Below, piece by piece: positions 1 to 6,347 of a stretch of DNA of 64,000 nucleotides. The notes under the pieces were generated by a model. That model was not told the DNA's origin. It saw only the letters and a list, made by a program, of their open reading frames with translations, and did not search any database. The translations under genes and the position numbers were made by a program. Position 1 is the first letter of the stretch; each line of letters opens with the position of its first letter. Origin of the DNA: a virus; the IMG/VR virus record IMGVR_UViG_3300030098_004824, positions 1-64,000 of that record. The stretch is one strand, 5' to 3'.

Positions 1-129
1 TGCAGGAGTATCATAGGCATTAGGGCAGAACCAGCACTTATAGTTACAATGAGTATTGTTTTCTATTTGTGCAATTCTATAACCAAACCCACTAAATTCT
101 GGTAATGGTCTTGCTAATGCACTTGTCAT
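1..129 (-). CDS. Radical SAM protein, N-terminal fragment (cut by left edge)
   Basis: Only the first 43 codons are in the window. Reading leftwards from an ATG at 129, the peptide contains CNYKCWFC, the CX3CX2C triad that binds the [4Fe-4S] cluster of radical S-adenosylmethionine enzymes, at about residues 29-36. The start overlaps the stop of the 2OG-Fe oxygenase by one base (TAATG), so the two are probably co-translated. Radical SAM enzymes cleave SAM to a 5'-deoxyadenosyl radical; the substrate cannot be told from this fragment. The cysteine spacing and flanking aromatic residues make the family call good; the function is unknown. Confidence 0.75.
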   Translation of the reverse strand, partial: MTSALARPLPEFSGFGYRIAQIENNTHCNYKCWFCPNAYDTPA

Positions 130-956
130 TACATGCAGCGATCAAGTGGGAGATATGTGAGAGATTTGATGTCACCCATATTACCCTTGGGCCAGGTATT
201 AAATGACAAACTAATTCTCTCTTCTTCACCTATATTAGTAGGAACAGAGTGTGTAAGATTACTTGGGAATAATATTAACTCTCCTCTCTTCATTGGTAGC
301 ATAAATGTTGCACTGTTGAAAGTATTATATTGTTGTGTTTGTAATGATACATCTCTCTGCTGTCTACTTCTAAACTGAATAGGTGGCATTTGCTCATGGA
401 TTTGAGGATACCATACACCACTAATCATACTGTTCGGATGCACATGCTCATGGTGTGATTCTCCTTTCTTACTCTTATTCAACCATGACTGTGTAATGAC
501 CAATTTATCAGTAGAGGCATAGATCTTGGTCACAAATTCATGTAACTTTGCTTCAATAAATGCTCTGATGTTTGATAGTTCTGGTCTATCAAGCACAAAT
601 GTATCTTCTGACTGTCTATTATAATGTATCTTTTGACCACCTGCATCACCACCACTATTCTCCTTTCTACACTCTGCATTACGAATCCATTCTAATTCCT
701 TTGTATAATCAACTGGGTAAGGGCAAATCAATACAGGTGTAGGAAATAACTGCATCAACTCATCACCTGCTGGAGTCTGTTGTGTAGGGTATCCCATTGA
801 TGCTGGTTGTGCTTGTTCTTTCTTCTCTGGTATCTTATCAGGTGAATAAAACCCCTGTGCATTGGTTTGTTGAGGTGGAGGAGTTTGGAATCCTTGTGGT
901 TTGGGTTGTTGAGGTTTAACTCCTGTCAAATCACTAAAGTCTATTGCTGCTGTCAT
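129..956 (-). CDS. 2OG-Fe(II) oxygenase
   Basis: A 275-aa protein. Residues about 15-70 are rich in Pro and Gln and probably disordered; the rest resembles the putative 2OG-Fe(II) oxygenases common in marine T4-like phages. Visible family features are HEHVHPNSMISGVWY, with the first metal-binding histidines, and near the C-terminus LILFPSNLTHSVPTN followed by RISLSFN, with the distal His and the 2-oxoglutarate-binding Arg. Such enzymes hydroxylate or oxidise substrates using O2 and 2-oxoglutarate. The target is unknown. It is transcribed away from the + strand genes, and its stop overlaps the ATG of the radical SAM gene. On the minus strand a TATAAT lies at 983-978. Confidence 0.8.
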   Translation of the reverse strand: MTAAIDFSDLTGVKPQQPKPQGFQTPPPQQTNAQGFYSPDKIPEKKEQAQPASMGYPTQQTPAGDELMQLFPTPVLICPYPVDYTKELEWIRNAECRKENSGGDAGGQKIHYNRQSEDTFVLDRPELSNIRAFIEAKLHEFVTKIYASTDKLVITQSWLNKSKKGESHHEHVHPNSMISGVWYPQIHEQMPPIQFRSRQQRDVSLQTQQYNTFNSATFMLPMKRGELILFPSNLTHSVPTNIGEEERISLSFNTWPKGNMGDIKSLTYLPLDRCM

Positions 957-1098
957 TTTGTAGATCTATCTGTATCAATTATATATCCTTTTTCCATATA
1001 ATGCAATATATGTGTTACTGTGCCACTATACAAAGAGACTACCAAATTACCTTGGGTGAATCAAATAGGTTATACTATATCCATAACGCATTTAAAAA
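957..1098. promoter_or_regulatory. Divergent intergenic region with minus-strand -10 element
   Basis: This 142-bp AT-rich gap separates the leftward oxygenase gene from the rightward gene at 1099. On the minus strand TATAAT occupies 983-978 and, 17 bp upstream, TTGCAT at 1006-1001 is a weak -35. On the + strand TATACT at 1071-1076 could be a -10 for the rightward genes but has no good -35. No strong hairpin was seen. Confidence 0.4.
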
Positions 1099-1221
1099 AT
1101 GAGTAAAGAGATGACAAGCAAGGAGAAATTACTCTTCATTGCTTCATTTGTCTGGGCAATGCACTGGGGTGTTCGTGTTGCCTTTGCAGCAATAAGTACA
1201 TTTGAATTGAGATACTTCTAA
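1099..1221 (+). CDS. Small single-span membrane protein, unknown function
   Basis: A 40-codon ORF, MSKEMTSKEK then a hydrophobic stretch LLFIASFVWAMHWGVRVAFA (about residues 11-30) and a short tail. One membrane helix with a charged N-terminus is likely. Its TAA overlaps the ATG of the protease gene at 1221 by one base, which supports it as a real gene. No family recognised. Confidence 0.55.
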   Translation: MSKEMTSKEKLLFIASFVWAMHWGVRVAFAAISTFELRYF

Positions 1222-1661
1222 TGTTATACCTTACTCATTCTGGTTATGATTACTCTCAAAAGAGATGTGTGAATGTTGTTGAATGGTTCGTGGATGAATA
1301 TCTTTCACGTTATAATATTAACATTAATGTTCATCATTGTCGTTTAGTGAATCGTGAAGGTGTGTATGGATGGTGTTGGGCAACTGATTGTGATTACAGA
1401 CCTCGTGAATTTGATATCGAGATGCACAATCAACTTCCTATACACGATTATATCGAAACTCTATTACATGAGTTGTGGCACGTTTATCAGCACGTTAAAG
1501 GAGATCTCAAGGACAGATATGGTAAGCGTTGTTGGAAGGGTGTGGATCATTCCAAGATAGATTACGAGAATCAACCTTGGGAAAAGGAAGCAGTCAAGAT
1601 GGAGAAAATATTATATAAAAAGTACACATCTTATTTGACAACTAACTCACTTTCTTTATAA
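1221..1661 (+). CDS. SprT-like / HExxH zinc metalloprotease-like protein
   Basis: A 146-aa protein. HELWHVYQH at residues 83-91 gives the HExxH zinc-binding, catalytic motif, followed by a basic segment. Size and motif context match SprT-like minimal gluzincins found in many phages. Cellular SprT/Spartan proteins cleave proteins crosslinked to DNA; whether that is the role here is inference. It starts in a TAATG overlap with the 40-aa membrane protein and is followed one base later by the next ORF, so the cluster is probably an operon. Confidence 0.65.
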   Translation: MLYLTHSGYDYSQKRCVNVVEWFVDEYLSRYNININVHHCRLVNREGVYGWCWATDCDYRPREFDIEMHNQLPIHDYIETLLHELWHVYQHVKGDLKDRYGKRCWKGVDHSKIDYENQPWEKEAVKMEKILYKKYTSYLTTNSLSL

Positions 1662-1662
1662 A

Positions 1663-1869
1663 ATGAAAACGGCAATCAAAACTGAATTCCTTTGTGTAAA
1701 ACCAAGAACTATGGATGCACAAGATATATTTAATAATGATATGGATAAGTTACATTCTTGCAGAGTAGTAAATAGAAGGAATGGAAAAGTAATTCTTTCT
1801 TCAATTTCTAATCGTTATGATTTTGAAATGTTTGAAGGAGGAGATGATAACTGGGAGGTTATTAAATGA
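1663..1869 (+). CDS. Conserved-looking small phage protein, unknown
   Basis: A 68-aa soluble protein without a recognisable domain. It follows the protease gene by one base and its last codons overlap the next gene's ATG (ATGA at 1866), so it looks translationally coupled. Basic residues in the middle (VVNRRNGKV) precede an acidic C-terminus (EGGDDNWEVIK). Confidence 0.7.
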   Translation: MKTAIKTEFLCVKPRTMDAQDIFNNDMDKLHSCRVVNRRNGKVILSSISNRYDFEMFEGGDDNWEVIK

Positions 1870-2177
1870 GTGAAACTAAACAAGACAAATGGGAACGTGG
1901 GAAGACTCTTATGCTGGAGTCTTTGCATAAACCTGATGACAGATTGAGAGGATGTTCTCATAACCAACAATGTTATCACGAATTGATGGAGATAAGGGAT
2001 CAAGTAATTGAAATGGTAAGAGATATTCCTAATCCTTATGCTCCACCAACTAAAATACCATTTGGTAAGAAGAATGATGTTGTAACTCCTACAGTCACAA
2101 CACCAGCAGGTGAGATTAGTGAAACTTTAATGAGTGGAGCATTAGGTGATTATTATGCAGACAAGAGGGAGTATTAA
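1866..2177 (+). CDS. Small hypothetical protein
   Basis: A 103-aa protein. The N-terminal half is charged with an LRGCSHNQQCYHELMEIRDQ segment (two Cys, two His; possible metal site), and the C-terminal half is Pro/Thr-rich (IPNPYAPPTKIPFG, TPTVTTPAGE). The ATGA overlap with the upstream gene supports the start. Function unknown. Confidence 0.7.
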   Translation: MSETKQDKWERGKTLMLESLHKPDDRLRGCSHNQQCYHELMEIRDQVIEMVRDIPNPYAPPTKIPFGKKNDVVTPTVTTPAGEISETLMSGALGDYYADKREY

Positions 2178-2179
2178 TT

Positions 2180-2560
2180 ATGGCAATTTATGATGATGTA
2201 AAGATCACTATCAACCTTAATGAGTTGGTAGAGATCAGAGCAAAACTTATTTCTCAGTATGATGATTACTCAGAAAAGATATCTAAGGGTGAATACTTAG
2301 ATGGAGGTGATATTGATCGTATCGCAACTAAGTTAAGAGATACTTTAACTTGGGATACTCTTTACAGTATGGTTGATGATGCTGTTTTAGAATACTTGGG
2401 TATCAAAGAAACTCATTATGGTGAGAGAACTATTGAAACCATTGAACTAACAATGGAGAAGGAAAAGAAAGAAAGAGAGAAGGAGTTTAAGAAGAACTTT
2501 GAGATGGTTAAATTAGAAAGTTCATCATGGTCAATAGATGTACCAGTAAGAAAGAAGTAG
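2180..2560 (+). CDS. Small hypothetical protein, charged helical
   Basis: A 126-aa protein starting two bases after the preceding stop, with GGGAG upstream as a possible ribosome site. The C-terminal third is very rich in Glu and Lys (EKEKKEREKEFKKNFE) and likely helical or coiled. No family recognised. It ends the 1099-2560 gene cluster. Confidence 0.7.
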   Translation: MAIYDDVKITINLNELVEIRAKLISQYDDYSEKISKGEYLDGGDIDRIATKLRDTLTWDTLYSMVDDAVLEYLGIKETHYGERTIETIELTMEKEKKEREKEFKKNFEMVKLESSSWSIDVPVRKK

Positions 2561-2712
2561 GCATAAATTTTTATTAATATATCAGCAAACAAAGACATAA
2601 TTTGTATAAATATTAGTAGTCACCGAGAGGTACATTACGGAGAATCAAATGTATTAAATCTCTATATTATGTGTTAAACAATTAGTAAACTTTGTATTTT
2701 GGAGGAAGATTA
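2561..2712. promoter_or_regulatory. Intergenic region with late-promoter-like TATAAATA
   Basis: An AT-rich spacer of 152 bp. TATAAATA at 2605-2612 matches the T4-type late promoter core, about 100 bp before the next ATG. A GGAGG ribosome site sits at 2701-2705. Nothing else was recognised. Confidence 0.35.
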
Positions 2713-2859
2713 ATGCACAATTTAGTTTCATACAATCAATTAGCAGGGGAAGACTTTAATCCCGACAATGATGTAATTTCAGAGTATTACGAGTGCTTAA
2801 TCGAGTGTGATGAAAGTCAATCAATCTGTAAACGTATATGTAAGGAGGTTTTAGTTTAG
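2713..2859 (+). CDS. Small cyanophage protein with four cysteines
   Basis: A 48-aa ORF (MHNLVSYNQLAGEDF...), preceded by GGAGG at 2701-2705. It is acidic, and the second half carries four cysteines in the order C-x3-C and C-x3-C (ECLIEC, ICKRIC), which suggests metal binding or disulphides. Similar short proteins recur in T4-like cyanophages from memory. Function unknown. Confidence 0.7.
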   Translation: MHNLVSYNQLAGEDFNPDNDVISEYYECLIECDESQSICKRICKEVLV

Positions 2860-2940
2860 TTCATTAAAGTAGTCAACTATTCTAAGAAAATGTTACCTTT
2901 TTCCCATCCACCTTAAATAGGTCAAAAAATTAAAGAATCA

Positions 2941-2967
2941 AAAGCCCCTGTAACAGCAGGGGTTTTT
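2941..2967 (+). terminator. Rho-independent terminator
   Basis: CCCCTG (2945-2950) pairs with CAGGGG (2957-2962) across a 6-nt loop, followed by TTTTT (2963-2967). It closes the transcript carrying the 2713 gene and perhaps the upstream cluster. Confidence 0.8.
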
Positions 2968-3007
2968 GCGTTATAAATATTATTTCAGTAGAATTATCTA
3001 TTTTATT

Positions 3008-3151
3008 TTGAAGGACAAGAAAGCAGCGAAAAAGATTATTAAATTGGCAAAGAAACATCCTGATTGGTACACACCAGAAGAAGTTAAGTATGCTAAACAA
3101 GTTAAGTGGAGAATTAAACAAGAAGAAAAGGAGAGTAAGAAAAGTGGATGA
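3008..3151 (+). CDS. Small basic protein (TTG start proposed)
   Basis: The frame is open from within the terminator T-tract, but the protein-like part is KDKKAAKKIIKLAKKHPDWYTPEEVKYAK and on to the stop. I place the start at TTG 3008, giving 47 aa, because no ATG is available and this begins the Lys-rich helical segment. The amphipathic KKAAKKIIKLAKKHPDWYT pattern recurs in cyanophage small proteins from memory. ATAAATA at 2973-2979 lies 29 bp upstream. The start is uncertain. Confidence 0.5.
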   Translation: MKDKKAAKKIIKLAKKHPDWYTPEEVKYAKQVKWRIKQEEKESKKSG

Positions 3152-3245
3152 AGAATATACAGAAAAGGAATATTGGGATGGTGAAGTACCTGATGAACTA
3201 TTTGATGAGTACCTTAAGAAGTATGGTTATGATTACACTCCTTAA
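3144..3245 (+). CDS. 33-aa acidic protein (GTG start)
   Basis: GTG at 3144, 8 bp before the upstream stop codon ends, opens a 33-codon ORF reading DEEYTEKEYWDGEVPDELFD and ending DYTP. GGAGAG at 3130-3135 is a plausible ribosome site. The composition, rich in Asp, Glu and Tyr, is protein-like, whereas the competing ATG frame at 3148 gives an unlikely sequence. It is the acidic opposite of the basic protein it overlaps. Confidence 0.5.
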   Translation: MDEEYTEKEYWDGEVPDELFDEYLKKYGYDYTP

Positions 3246-3334
3246 CATAAAAATAAAGACATAATTAAGAAAGAGTGGTTTGCATAGATATTATGATATA
3301 ATTATTATCATATCCTCACATTTCTATCAAAAAA

Positions 3335-3556
3335 ATGATTAATTTAGACCAGACATACGAATCTTACTTAGATGGAAGCAAAAAGATGAGGATAGATGGT
3401 GTTGAGGAGAGAGTTAAGGCATACGGTTGGCATTGTGATGGTAATGATATTAAGGGACATTATGTAACAACAGAGAATTATCAGTTATTTTATAATATGG
3501 AAGGATTATTTACAAAGATGGTGGCACTCAGAGAACTGGCACAAACTACTGCGTGA
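3335..3556 (+). CDS. Small hypothetical protein
   Basis: A 73-aa soluble protein with no recognised domain. It begins at ATG 3335 behind a palindromic AT-rich stretch (ATGATA 3293-3298 / TATCAT 3306-3311) that includes a TATAAT. It ends shortly before an extended -10 for the next gene. Confidence 0.65.
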   Translation: MINLDQTYESYLDGSKKMRIDGVEERVKAYGWHCDGNDIKGHYVTTENYQLFYNMEGLFTKMVALRELAQTTA

Positions 3557-3569
3557 ATGAATATCTTTC

Positions 3570-3578
3570 TGGTATAAT
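3570..3578 (+). promoter_or_regulatory. Extended -10 promoter (TGGTATAAT)
   Basis: TGG directly before TATAAT (3573-3578) is an extended -10, 21 bp before the ATG of the exported protein at 3600. There is no consensus -35, which is usual for this promoter type. Confidence 0.5.
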
Positions 3579-3599
3579 AGGATTATAGATAAAAATAAA

Positions 3600-4001
3600 A
3601 TGAAAACAGCACTTGCCGTATTGTTGGCACTCACACCTGTTTCTACACTTGCTGATGAGTATCAACCAGGTTATTCTTCTTCTAAGTCTTGTTACAGATC
3701 AGAATATAGAGAAGAATATATTCCAGGAACGGAGGATCAACCTGGATATGTAAGATCTTGGAAGGAAACTATTGAGTTCCCTTGTGATAGAAATAGAGCA
3801 ACAATTACAAGACCAACAAGAACAGTAGTAGAAAGACACTATGAGGTTGATGATAATGATTGTACTGATGGGAAAGTTGCTGGTGGTATTTTAGGTGGTG
3901 GTCTTGCTGCTGCTATATCAAGAGGAGATGGTAGATGGTGGGCAATTCCATTAGGTGTTGTTGCTGGTAGTGCTATTGGATGTGATGCTGCTGGAGGTTA
4001 A
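3600..4001 (+). CDS. Exported glycine-zipper protein
   Basis: A 133-aa protein with a clear Sec signal peptide: MKTALAVLLALTPVSTLADE, hydrophobic core then an A-x-A-like site near residue 18. The mature part is Tyr/Arg-rich with three cysteines and ends in a glycine-rich hydrophobic segment (KVAGGILGGGLAAAISRGDG, then WWAIPLGVVAGSAIG), typical of glycine-zipper envelope proteins. It would act in the host periplasm or outer membrane during infection; superinfection exclusion is one possible role (inference). The first 29-bp repeat follows its stop by 5 bp. Confidence 0.7.
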   Translation: MKTALAVLLALTPVSTLADEYQPGYSSSKSCYRSEYREEYIPGTEDQPGYVRSWKETIEFPCDRNRATITRPTRTVVERHYEVDDNDCTDGKVAGGILGGGLAAAISRGDGRWWAIPLGVVAGSAIGCDAAGG

Positions 4002-4006
4002 ACAAA

Positions 4007-4035
4007 GGGGGATCGCCTAAAGTGTTCCAGTAGTG
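4007..4035 (+). repeat. 29-bp intergenic element, copy 1
   Basis: First of nine gap-free copies. GGGGATCG at element positions 2-9, TAAA at 12-15 and GT at 18-19 are intact; the downstream segment is TCCAGTAG instead of the T/A-rich consensus. It lies just after the exported protein gene and ahead of the structured non-coding region. Confidence 0.85.
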
Positions 4036-4480
4036 AGAAACAGTTGAGGGTCAAACTACTCTGACAGTTTTGAGAGGGATATGTGGTTCTACTGCCCGAA
4101 CATTCCAAGATTTCCTATATCCACATTAGTGCGAAGAAATGGTTATCTTATTAAGATCTCCTATACCAACACGAAGTTGAAGAAATGGTTATCTGATTAG
4201 TAGGGGTTCAGGTGTAAGCGATTCCCAGTAGGTAAATTTGGGCATATAGGTGAAACCTATGTCGATGCCCCACTCCCTCTCAAACAAGAAGCAGAGACAT
4301 GACGTTTGATTAAAATGACTTACCCCTCAATGTTTCTCCCACTAATTTGGGCAAGGATCTATGGTTGTCTCTGTTCAGCAGAGAAATTACGTCCTGTAAG
4401 TCCCACACACAAAAACGAGGAGATGGATGTGCCTCTGGGATCGCAACCCAAGAAAGAACTAACATCCGCTAGCTTTTTTA
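4020..4480 (+). ncRNA. Candidate structured RNA, about 460 nt
   Basis: No convincing ORF covers this stretch before 4492; the frame open from 4306 is not protein-like until MAYHHEW. The sequence is less AT-rich than its surroundings and full of complementary segments. AGTAGT 4030-4035 pairs with ACTACT, enclosing TTGA-GGG-TCAA. ATGTGG and CCACAT flank a 30-nt interior. GGGC(AT)...GCCC at about 4239-4273 encloses ATAGGT-GAA-ACCTAT. TCTCTG-TTCAG-CAGAGA lies near 4367-4383. AAGAAATGGTTATCT occurs twice. The segment ends near a T-rich run at about 4474-4490. Transcription could start at the copy-1 element. Class unknown. Confidence 0.5.
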
Positions 4481-4491
4481 TTATTTTTTCA

Positions 4492-4662
4492 ATGGCATAC
4501 CACCATGAATGGAGTCAATCTTATTTTAATGGATTGACGTTTGAAGAACACCACATCAATAATGAGTGGTTTAATGGCACATTGTCAATGTTAAAAGATG
4601 ATGGTATATTATATGTACCAGTTCTTGACAAAGAATTTAACAGACAAGGTGAGGAAGTATGA
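4492..4662 (+). CDS. Small hypothetical protein
   Basis: A 56-aa ORF starting at ATG 4492 (MAYHHEWSQSYFNGLTFEEH...). It is acidic and aromatic-rich, with no known domain. There is no evident Shine-Dalgarno, only a T-rich run before the ATG. Its TGA overlaps the ATG of the next gene (ATGA at 4659), supporting both. Confidence 0.6.
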   Translation: MAYHHEWSQSYFNGLTFEEHHINNEWFNGTLSMLKDDGILYVPVLDKEFNRQGEEV

Positions 4663-4781
4663 CTGAAAAACATTTTATTAACAAAACTGATGAAATGATT
4701 GAAGATTTCATCGAAGAATGTGAAAAGGAAGCATCAAAATTAGAAGTCACAGTTGACTATTATCTTGCCGAGTTTGTTTGA
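4659..4781 (+). CDS. 40-aa acidic helical protein
   Basis: MTEKHFINKTDEMIEDFIEECEKEASKLEVTVDYYLAEFV: strongly acidic, likely one or two helices. It starts in an ATGA overlap. Its last codons and stop lie inside the terminator hairpin, with the TGA in the loop. Function unknown. Confidence 0.6.
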   Translation: MTEKHFINKTDEMIEDFIEECEKEASKLEVTVDYYLAEFV

Positions 4782-4797
4782 CAAACTCGGTTTTTTT
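4768..4797 (+). terminator. Strong Rho-independent terminator
   Basis: CCGAGTTTG (4768-4776) pairs perfectly with CAAACTCGG (4782-4790) across a 5-nt loop, followed by seven T (4791-4797). It overlaps the 3' end of the 40-aa gene and the downstream promoter. Confidence 0.92.
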
Positions 4798-4806
4798 CTT
4801 TATAAT
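4778..4806 (+). promoter_or_regulatory. Consensus sigma-70 promoter embedded in terminator
   Basis: TTGACA (4778-4783), exactly 17 bp, then TATAAT (4801-4806): full consensus for host RNA polymerase with its main sigma factor. The -35 lies in the loop and 3' arm of the terminator. The first gene served begins at 4832. An early transcript is likely. Confidence 0.88.
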
Positions 4807-4831
4807 ACATACTATTAGTGAATACAAAACT

Positions 4832-5047
4832 ATGGCAGAAAAACTTTATACCATTTTAGAATTATCTACTAATGGTTGGCATCCAATAGAAGGAGAGGAT
4901 GTACAAATATCTAAAGCAAAATGTGATGAACGTATTAAATATCATTTGGGAAAGGGAGTTTCTCCTGAAAGATTAAAAGCAGTTGTTGATAACAGAAATC
5001 TTGGTAAAAAGGAGTTAGATTTTACAATTACAGGCGATACTGAGTAA
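4832..5047 (+). CDS. Small conserved-looking cyanophage protein
   Basis: A 71-aa soluble protein (MAEKLYTILELSTNGWHPIEG...). The ATG at 4832 is chosen over the upstream in-frame start because the latter would begin inside the terminator, before the promoter -10. It is the first gene of a host-type promoter unit and overlaps the next gene at TAATG (5047). Similar proteins of about 70 aa occur in T4-like cyanophages from memory. Role unknown. Confidence 0.75.
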   Translation: MAEKLYTILELSTNGWHPIEGEDVQISKAKCDERIKYHLGKGVSPERLKAVVDNRNLGKKELDFTITGDTE

Positions 5048-5385
5048 TGTATGAACCTCAAGTCGATGACTATGTAATTTGGAAAAGACCAAATGGCGAC
5101 TGGGAAGAGGGATGGGTTTACTTTAAGGGTGATCCAGTAGATAATGAGAAAAGAGTAAAGAGTGGATGGAATCCTGTATCACAGTATATCACTATTGAAA
5201 CTGGTGTTAGACCAAAAAAGGATTGTGTTTATACAAGTGGTAAACCAATGAGGCACAAAATGATTCATACATTATTATTGTGCAATAAAGACTGCTGGCA
5301 AGAATTAGAATATGTAAAGAACAGAAGAGATCAAGCAAGTCTTGATATGTATAAATCACAAGATGGAAGACATCCTGATTATTAG
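5047..5385 (+). CDS. Hypothetical protein, small beta-rich
   Basis: A 112-aa protein beginning MYEPQVDDYVIWKRPNGDWEEGWVYF, a pattern reminiscent of small SH3-like or KOW-like barrels (short strands, Trp/Gly turns), followed by a charged C-terminal half with two Cys. It is coupled to the upstream gene by a TAATG overlap. Its stop merges with the G-run that begins repeat copy 2. No specific function can be claimed. Confidence 0.7.
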   Translation: MYEPQVDDYVIWKRPNGDWEEGWVYFKGDPVDNEKRVKSGWNPVSQYITIETGVRPKKDCVYTSGKPMRHKMIHTLLLCNKDCWQELEYVKNRRDQASLDMYKSQDGRHPDY

Positions 5386-5387
5386 GG

Positions 5388-5416
5388 GGGGGATCGTTTA
5401 AAGTGTCCTTATTTTG
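5388..5416 (+). repeat. 29-bp intergenic element, copy 2
   Basis: All core positions are intact (GGGGATCG, TAAA, GT, TG); the downstream segment is CCTTATTT. Eight G in a row (5385-5392) join the upstream stop codon to the element. The next ATG is at 5432. Confidence 0.88.
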
Positions 5417-5431
5417 TAATTAACAATTATT

Positions 5432-5560
5432 ATGCCTGAAGATTTATTTAATCTACCTTCTGAAGATATTGAACAAATGATTCAAGATCTACCAGAAATG
5501 AATGATAAGGATGTTTCTAAATCTTTCGACAAATTCTTAAACTCTACTACCGATTTTTAA
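5432..5560 (+). CDS. 42-aa acidic protein
   Basis: MPEDLFNLPSEDIEQMIQDL then PEMNDKDVSKSFDKFLNSTTDF. Acidic, likely helical, first gene after repeat copy 2 and one base before the next gene. Function unknown. Confidence 0.55.
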   Translation: MPEDLFNLPSEDIEQMIQDLPEMNDKDVSKSFDKFLNSTTDF

Positions 5561-5561
5561 A

Positions 5562-5765
5562 ATGAAACCTGCTGCTATTCTTTATGAACTTCAAGAATTA
5601 AGAGATACTTGGAGAAAACAATCATTCTCTTTTACTGTTGAGCAACAGAAACAATATGATAGATTAACATCATTAAGAAGAGAAAGAGTTAAGTATTTTC
5701 ACGATAATAATTTAGTATGGAAGGGTGCGTCTACTGCTGGTAAAACAACTGTACAAGATAAATAA
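5562..5765 (+). CDS. Small hypothetical protein
   Basis: A 67-aa basic, helical protein (LYELQELRDTWRKQ, then LTSLRRERVKYFHDN) with no recognised domain. It directly follows the 42-aa gene. A late-promoter-like ATAAATA begins in its last codons (5758). Confidence 0.65.
   Translation: MKPAAILYELQELRDTWRKQSFSFTVEQQKQYDRLTSLRRERVKYFHDNNLVWKGASTAGKTTVQDK
5758..5764 (+). promoter_or_regulatory. Late-promoter-like motif ATAAATA
   Basis: Matches the motif seen ahead of virion genes. It lies 20 bp before the ATG of the putative internal head protein, an isolated occurrence inside the 29-bp-repeat region. Confidence 0.55.
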
Positions 5766-5783
5766 CTAAAAAGTTATATAAAA

Positions 5784-6341
5784 ATGAAAACTTTTCATCA
5801 GTTTATTGCTGAAGTATATGATAAAGATGTAGTGGGAAGATCCCAAATCACCAAACAAGGTGAGGGTGGAAGAGTAGGTGCTAAACGTAAGAAAACTGAA
5901 CCAGAAAAGAAAAGAGTGAAAGCAGTAGGTGGAGGTAAAACTGCACCTGCTAAAGATTATAAACCACGTAAAGATATTGGTACACAGAAACCAAGATCCC
6001 AACGTGAGCAACAACCAACAAAGGAAAGAGGATCTGCTGGTTTATCAGCAAGGGAGCAACAAAGGAAGGCAGCACAAGAAAGAAGAGCAGCAAAATCTGG
6101 TGCTAAAACTAAATCAGCAGATGAATTATTAAGAACAAAGGCAAAGAAAACTGTAGATCCTAAGTATAAACCAACTAAAGCATCTGGAATGACTGCTAAA
6201 GAACGTCAGTCATTAACACGTAAGGGTGAAAAGAAATTAAGAGATCTTAGACTTACTAATACTGGTAAAAAGAAAGAGAGTGAATTAAAGCATCCAGTTA
6301 CACATAAAGAAATATCAAGAAGAAAAAAACAAAATAAGTGA
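5784..6341 (+). CDS. Putative internal head protein with capsid-targeting-like N-terminus
   Basis: A 185-aa, very basic, low-complexity protein (Lys, Arg, Gln, Ala, Gly; KERGSAGLSAREQQRKAAQE). The N-terminus MKTFHQFIAE closely resembles the capsid-targeting sequence of T4 internal proteins (MKTYQEFIAE in IPIII), and I-A-E fits the (L/I)-x-E site cut by the gp21 prohead protease. I infer that it is packaged in the prohead, trimmed after residue 10, and bound to or injected with the DNA. A late-promoter motif 20 bp upstream fits. The alternative is a cytosolic nucleic-acid-binding protein. Confidence 0.6.
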   Translation: MKTFHQFIAEVYDKDVVGRSQITKQGEGGRVGAKRKKTEPEKKRVKAVGGGKTAPAKDYKPRKDIGTQKPRSQREQQPTKERGSAGLSAREQQRKAAQERRAAKSGAKTKSADELLRTKAKKTVDPKYKPTKASGMTAKERQSLTRKGEKKLRDLRLTNTGKKKESELKHPVTHKEISRRKKQNK

Positions 6342-6347
6342 ATAAAA

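Noticed and set aside
3293-3311. ATGATA/TATCAT palindrome as an operator
   Set aside because: Short and wholly AT in an AT-rich spacer; chance occurrence is likely without further support.
4200-4225. tRNA-like GGGTTCA segment
   Set aside because: No matching acceptor, D and anticodon stems at tRNA spacing could be built around it.
4306-4491. N-terminal part of the open frame that runs into the 4492 gene
   Set aside because: Unlike the downstream part it is rich in unusual residues and lies across strong hairpins; a start at ATG 4492 gives a protein-like sequence with an ATGA-coupled neighbour.
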